Assembly (NCBI GenBank): GCA_938003515.1
Contig: CALKYL010000198.1
Span: 1 to 13,350 of the forward strand
Direction: 5' to 3'
DNA length: 13,350 nt
From: an uncultured bacterium
GTDB taxonomy: Bacteria; Planctomycetota; UBA1135; UBA2386
This document shows positions 9,835-13,350 of this stretch, in pieces. The notes under the pieces are model-generated. The model ran no database searches. It saw only the letters and a list, made by a program, of their open reading frames with translations, and was not told the DNA's origin. How positions within the stretch are numbered: position 1 is the first letter of the stretch; every line of letters starts with the position of its first letter. The position numbers and the translations under genes were made by a program.

Positions 9835-10389
9835 GTCGCCGAAGTGCTCGAGCCACCACGCCCGGCACAGCCGCCACATGCGGTGCGCGGAGCGTTCGGA
9901 GACGCCCAGGTTCTCGGCGATCTCGGGCATCGTCAGGCCGCCGAAGAAGCGCAGCTCGACGAGCTGTGCGAGGTCCGGATCGACCGCGGCGAGCCGTTCG
10001 AGCCCTTCGTGCACCGCGAGCGTGCCGTCGTCGCGCGCAGGGTCGAGGCCGACGAGCTGCTCGTCGAGCGTCACCGGCCGGTTCGCGCCGCCGCGCTTCT
10101 TCGCCAGCCGCGCCCGGGCGCGGTCGACGAGCACGTAGCGCATCGCCCGGGCCGCGACGCGGCGGTAGTGCCGCAGGCTCTCGTAGTCGCGCTGCAGCTC
10201 GCCGTCGGCGAGCCGCAGCCAGGCCTCGTGGATCAGCTCGGTCGCCTGGAGGGTCGCCTTCGGCCGCTCGCCGAGCAGGCGCTGCGCGAGGCCGTGCAGC
10301 TGGTCGTAGACCAGGTCGGCGAGCTGCCCGCGGGCGGCCTCGTCGCCGGCCCGGAGGGCGCGCAGCAGCTGGGTCGAACGCGAGTTCAC
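9820..10389 (-). CDS. ECF-subfamily RNA polymerase sigma factor, kinase-associated type
   Basis: This 189-residue protein resembles the ECF-like sigma factors that are abundant in Planctomycetota and often sit beside Ser/Thr kinases. Region 2 spans about 5-95 (QLLRALRAGDEAARGQLADL, then LQATELIHEAWLRLAD, then YRRVAARAMRYVLVDRAR). Region 4 spans about 128-180, with LVELRFFGGLTMPEIAENLG and the recognition helix VSERSAHRMWRLCRAWW. The acidic DAED-type region 2.2 motif of ordinary ECF factors reads QATE here (48-51), with T50 in the second-to-last place. GTG 10389 starts the homologous region; no strong Shine-Dalgarno is seen. No anti-sigma gene is adjacent. The divergent gene at 10480 encodes a secreted protein that could be a target. 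Class and role are confident; the mode of control is inferred. Confidence 0.9.
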   Translation of the reverse strand: MNSRSTQLLRALRAGDEAARGQLADLVYDQLHGLAQRLLGERPKATLQATELIHEAWLRLADGELQRDYESLRHYRRVAARAMRYVLVDRARARLAKKRGGANRPVTLDEQLVGLDPARDDGTLAVHEGLERLAAVDPDLAQLVELRFFGGLTMPEIAENLGVSERSAHRMWRLCRAWWLEHFGDDRPD

Positions 10390-10479
10390 GTCCGCCGAAG
10401 CGTATCCGGAGCAAAGTTCTTCGCCTCGCCTGGCAGGGTCGGGCGCGCGTTCGCGACGGAAGGGGCGAGGACCCGATCC
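10390..10479. promoter_or_regulatory. Divergent intergenic region between sigma and VCBS genes
   Basis: These 90 bases separate the divergent sigma and VCBS genes. On the minus strand GAACTT appears at 10423-10418 and GGATACG at 10407-10401. The first loosely resembles an ECF-type -35, but the spacing to GATACG is too short for a standard promoter. On the plus strand GAGGA (10467-10471) lies 8 bases before ATG 10480 and is a good Shine-Dalgarno for the VCBS gene. No promoter is called with confidence. Confidence 0.3.
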
Positions 10480-11916
10480 ATGCGACACCCGATCCCTTCC
10501 GCGGCCGCCCTTCTCACGTCGATTCCCTTCGCGCTCGCCCAGCAGGCGTCCCAGGTGCAGTGGGTGCGCGCGCTCGAGCCCGGTGCCCGCCGGACCGCGT
10601 TCCACGGCCCGACGTTCTCGAATGTCCTGGTCTGGCAGGGCGGCACCGTGTTCGTCGACCGGATGTGGTCCGGCTTCTTCAGCGACGGTTACGACTTCGA
10701 GGGACAGGCCGCCGACCCCGTCGACGTCGCGCTCGGCGACTACGACGGCGACGGCGAGGCCGACATCGCGATCGCGCACGGTGCGGCCGGCGTCTACGTC
10801 TACAAGGGCTCCGACCACGACGGCGACACCTGGTGGCACCTCGCGGTCCCGGCGGTGGGCGTTGCGTTCGCCGACCTGGACGGGGACGGCAAGGACGAGC
10901 TGATCGTGCACGACCCGGACGGCGCCGGCCTCGACGGCATCGTGCAGGCGTGGCACGTCGCGTCCCGCACGCTGATCTGGTCGATCACGGGCACCGGCCT
11001 CGAAGGCTTCGGCGGCGCGGTCGCCGTCGAGCCGGGGGCCACCGACACCGCGACCGCCCTGTGGATCTCGGCGCCATTCGGCGGCACCAGCGTGCAGGGG
11101 CTGCTCTACCGCGTCGATCCGGCGACCGGGGCCCGGACCCTCGTGGCCACCGGCACGCAGAGCTTCGGCGTGCTGGGGCTGACGGGCCTCGCGGTGCTCG
11201 ACGGCATGCTGTGCGCCGCGTCGCCGTCGCACGGCGTCGAGGTCTTCGACGTCAGCGGTCCGACCGCGGTGTCCGTGCACCAGGGCCTCGTGTCCGGCGG
11301 CGCGGTGCAGCTGTTCGCGGTGCGCGACGAAGAACGCGGCGAGTCGCTGGTCGGCGGGCTCGATCCGGCTGGCGTGTTCCGCTTCTTCGACGTGTTCTCC
11401 GGTCAGCTGCGCCACACCGCCCACGAACCGCCGAACCACTGGCACAGCGTGGTCGCCGACGTCGACCGCGACGGCCGGCCCGAGATCCTCTCGGTGCAGG
11501 ACGGCGGTCCGCCGGGCGCCACGGTCAGCCGCCTGGTCGCCCAGAGCCTGGATGCGGCCGAGCTGCGCGGCGGCGAGCTGCAGGTCTCGTCGGCGACGGG
11601 CGGCGTGCAGACCCTCGTGGGCGCGCGGCCGTCGGCCACGGGCCAGCTCTACGTCTGGGCCGCGGCGTTCGAGTTCACCGAGACCGGCGGGCTGCCGCTG
11701 CCGGGCGGCGACGTGCTGCCGTTCGTCGGCGCGTTCGTGTTCCCCGGCGCTGGCGCGGTCGGCGTGGTCGGCCCGGCCGGCGACTTCACGCTGCAGTGGT
11801 CGATCCCGGCCGGCGCGCCGATCGACACGGTCGTGTACCACAACGTGCTGACGCTCGATCCGGCGACCTTCACGTTCGCCGACGGCAACTGCGTCGCGAC
11901 GATCGTCGTGCCCTAG
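10480..11916 (+). CDS. Secreted VCBS/FG-GAP repeat protein
   Basis: This 478-residue exported protein has a signal peptide (1-20, ending PFALA before QQ). The mature part has VCBS/FG-GAP repeats, each with a calcium-loop pattern: GDYDGDGEADIAIA (from 86), ADLDGDGKDELIV (131-143) and ADVDRDGRPEIL (336-347). SDHDGDT (111-117) is a further loop-like motif. The pattern suggests a beta-propeller-like fold that binds Ca2+ and sits outside the cytoplasmic membrane. The C-terminus (about 430-478: GDFTLQWSIPAG, then VVYHNVLTLDP) looks like a small beta domain seen at the ends of planctomycete secreted proteins. No catalytic motif is visible, so I assign no enzymatic role. ATG 10480 has a Shine-Dalgarno and begins the signal peptide. 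The gene is divergent from the ECF sigma gene and may be controlled by it. It ends 3 bases before the opposing glycosyltransferase stop. Confidence 0.85.
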   Translation: MRHPIPSAAALLTSIPFALAQQASQVQWVRALEPGARRTAFHGPTFSNVLVWQGGTVFVDRMWSGFFSDGYDFEGQAADPVDVALGDYDGDGEADIAIAHGAAGVYVYKGSDHDGDTWWHLAVPAVGVAFADLDGDGKDELIVHDPDGAGLDGIVQAWHVASRTLIWSITGTGLEGFGGAVAVEPGATDTATALWISAPFGGTSVQGLLYRVDPATGARTLVATGTQSFGVLGLTGLAVLDGMLCAASPSHGVEVFDVSGPTAVSVHQGLVSGGAVQLFAVRDEERGESLVGGLDPAGVFRFFDVFSGQLRHTAHEPPNHWHSVVADVDRDGRPEILSVQDGGPPGATVSRLVAQSLDAAELRGGELQVSSATGGVQTLVGARPSATGQLYVWAAAFEFTETGGLPLPGGDVLPFVGAFVFPGAGAVGVVGPAGDFTLQWSIPAGAPIDTVVYHNVLTLDPATFTFADGNCVATIVVP

Positions 11917-11919
11917 GCG

Positions 11920-13350
11920 CTACGCGCTCGCGCCGCGCTTGCGCGTGTCCGCCTCGGCGAGGCAGCGCTGCAGCAGCGCGGCGTAGCTGCCGAGGTGGCT
12001 GTCGGGGAGGAAGCGCTCGCGCACGCGCTGGCGCGCGGCCTCGCCGAGCCGATCGGCGAGGGCCCGGTCGTCCAGCAGGTCGGCGAGGTGCGCCGCGAAC
12101 TCCTCCGGGTCCTTCGGGTCGACGAGCAAGAGGCCGCTGCGGCCGTGCTCGATCTGGTCCTGGATGCCGCCGACGCGGCTCGCGAGCATCGGTCGGCCCT
12201 TCCACATCGCCTCGGTCACGGTCAGGCCGAAGCCTTCCCTGACGCTCTTCTGCACGACGACGGCCGCGTGCCGCTGCAGCGCGTTGACCATCGCGGCGTT
12301 CTCTTCGACGTCGGCCATCGGCAGGCACGCGAGGTGCACGCGCCGCCGCAGCTCGGCCGGCAGGTCGCGCCAGTGCCGGCGGGTCTCGGCGAACGTCTCG
12401 GCGCCCTCGGGGTCGTCGTGCACGCCGTCCACCTGCGGTCCCGCGAGCAGCAGGTGGGCGGGCCCGCCGCGGCCGGCGCGCGCCATGTGCGCGAAGCCGT
12501 CGATGACCCCGATCGGGTCCTTGAGCCGGTCCCAGCGGGACACCTGCACGACCAGCGGCGCGTCGGCCGGCGGGACGCCGTTCTCGTGCACCAGGTCGAC
12601 GGTGCGCGTCACCGCGCCGATCGAGCCGTCGGCGCGCTCGAACGCGGTCTCGCGGCCGGCGCCTTCGAGGCCGTTCGCGACCAGGCCGGCCGCGCCGACG
12701 ATCGCGCGCACGGTCGTGGGCGTCATCGCCTGGTTCTTCGCCGTCGTCGGGTCGATCGAAGGCGAGATCACGGTGCATCGCGCCCGCGGCACGACCGACG
12801 GGATGTAGGCGTCGCGCGAGAAGACGAACGCGTGCGCGTCGGCCAGGTAGGGCGCGAGGAAGCGCCACCCGCGGTCGCTCTCGTCGTTCGGGGCGTCGAT
12901 GCCGATGTGACAGCGCCAGACGACCGTGCAGCCGAGCCTCGCCACCGATCCGCACAGACCGGCGGTCTGCGGGTCGTGCAGGATGACGACGTCGCCGGGC
13001 CGCAGCAGCGACCGCATGCCCGCGAAGTCGTCGCGGAGCACCCGCTCGTAGTGCGCGCGCGCGCCCTCGTCGAGCGGTGAGCCGTCGCCGGTCGCCCCGT
13101 GCAGCGCGTTGTGCAGACGCTTGGTCACGTGGAAGAAGCGGTCGTCGCCGCCGATGACCCCCCAGCGCACCGTGATGTCGGCGCCGCGCGCGAACGGCAG
13201 CAGCGACGCGAGCAGCTCGGCGACGCCGCCGCCGCGCGCGGTCGAGTTGACGTTCCAGATCGTCCGGGTGGCGAGCGCCGCGCGGCCCGCGGACAGCGCG
13301 CGGCCGGCGGCGCCGGCCGCCTCCGGGCAGTGCCGCGCGAGCGTGGCCAG
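11920..13350 (-). CDS. GT4 glycosyltransferase, TreT-like (trehalose synthase family), 5'-partial
   Basis: The frame is open from the window edge, giving 476 residues without the N-terminus. The N-terminal domain has IWNVNSTARGGGVAELL, ARGADITVRWGVI, FFHVTKRLHNALHG, VVWRCHIGIDAPN and YIPSVVPRARCTVISPSIDP. These are hallmarks of the TreT-like family, which makes trehalose reversibly from an NDP-glucose and glucose. The C-terminal GT-B half has VSRWDRLKDP (R272 and K277 of the fragment, donor-phosphate contacts) and KSVREGFGLTVTEAMWKGRP with the E-x7-E pair E372/E380. LASRVGGIQDQIEHGRSG follows. The first GTG in the window (13170) lies inside conserved sequence, so the true start is beyond 13350. 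Many relatives are annotated only as glycosyltransferases, and the acceptor is not proven. The gene is tail-to-tail with the VCBS gene, 3 bases apart. Confidence 0.88.
   Translation of the reverse strand: MATLARHCPEAAGAAGRALSAGRAALATRTIWNVNSTARGGGVAELLASLLPFARGADITVRWGVIGGDDRFFHVTKRLHNALHGATGDGSPLDEGARAHYERVLRDDFAGMRSLLRPGDVVILHDPQTAGLCGSVARLGCTVVWRCHIGIDAPNDESDRGWRFLAPYLADAHAFVFSRDAYIPSVVPRARCTVISPSIDPTTAKNQAMTPTTVRAIVGAAGLVANGLEGAGRETAFERADGSIGAVTRTVDLVHENGVPPADAPLVVQVSRWDRLKDPIGVIDGFAHMARAGRGGPAHLLLAGPQVDGVHDDPEGAETFAETRRHWRDLPAELRRRVHLACLPMADVEENAAMVNALQRHAAVVVQKSVREGFGLTVTEAMWKGRPMLASRVGGIQDQIEHGRSGLLLVDPKDPEEFAAHLADLLDDRALADRLGEAARQRVRERFLPDSHLGSYAALLQRCLAEADTRKRGASA

Noticed and set aside
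11916..11934. GGCGC...GCGCC hairpin at the VCBS/TreT-like junction as a terminator
   Set aside because: A 5-bp GC stem with a 9-base loop and no T-run is too weak in this base composition.

Overview
The window is uniformly and very strongly GC-rich, with codon third positions almost all G or C. It carries densely packed bacterial chromosomal genes. There is no insertion sequence, integrase, CRISPR array, tRNA or rRNA that I can see. Three things suggest Planctomycetota: a receptor-type Ser/Thr kinase with a short N-terminal helical module and a C-terminal TPR region, an ECF sigma factor of the kinase-linked kind, and a secreted VCBS/FG-GAP protein. Acidobacteriota or another high-GC phylum cannot be excluded. 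The taxon is inferred from gene style only.

Region 1 (104-5828, + strand) is a complete four-gene DNA repair operon: MBL-fold exonuclease, ATP-dependent DNA ligase, Lhr-Core-type DEXH helicase, and PdeM/MPE metallophosphoesterase. The gaps and overlaps are 1, 14 and 4 bases, which points to one translationally coupled transcript. This is the known 'ligase-associated' cassette. Its products are expected to unwind, trim and seal damaged DNA together. All catalytic motifs I looked for are intact.

Region 2 (5818-7080, - strand) is an MscS-family mechanosensitive channel with a signal peptide and a coiled-coil N-terminal domain. It runs tail-to-tail into the repair operon, with the two coding ends overlapping by 11 bases. 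It starts at a TTG set by a strong Shine-Dalgarno sequence.

Region 3 (7201-10389) is a signalling locus. A transmembrane Ser/Thr kinase with a TPR tail (+) converges on an ECF sigma factor (-). A perfect 9-bp hairpin spans both stop codons. In region 2.2 of the sigma factor the usual acidic DAED-type motif reads QATE, so a threonine sits where acidic residues normally contact core RNA polymerase. This resembles sigma factors activated by threonine phosphorylation, and the neighbouring kinase is the obvious candidate partner. A 30-codon upstream ORF that overlaps the kinase start by GTGA may couple its translation.

Region 4 (10480-13350) holds a secreted VCBS/FG-GAP beta-propeller-like protein (+), divergent from the sigma gene. 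It is followed tail-to-tail, after 3 bases, by a GT4 glycosyltransferase resembling trehalose synthase TreT (-). The 5' end of that gene lies beyond the window. Very long open frames on the opposite strand, some over 1000 codons, are GC-bias shadows and are not annotated.
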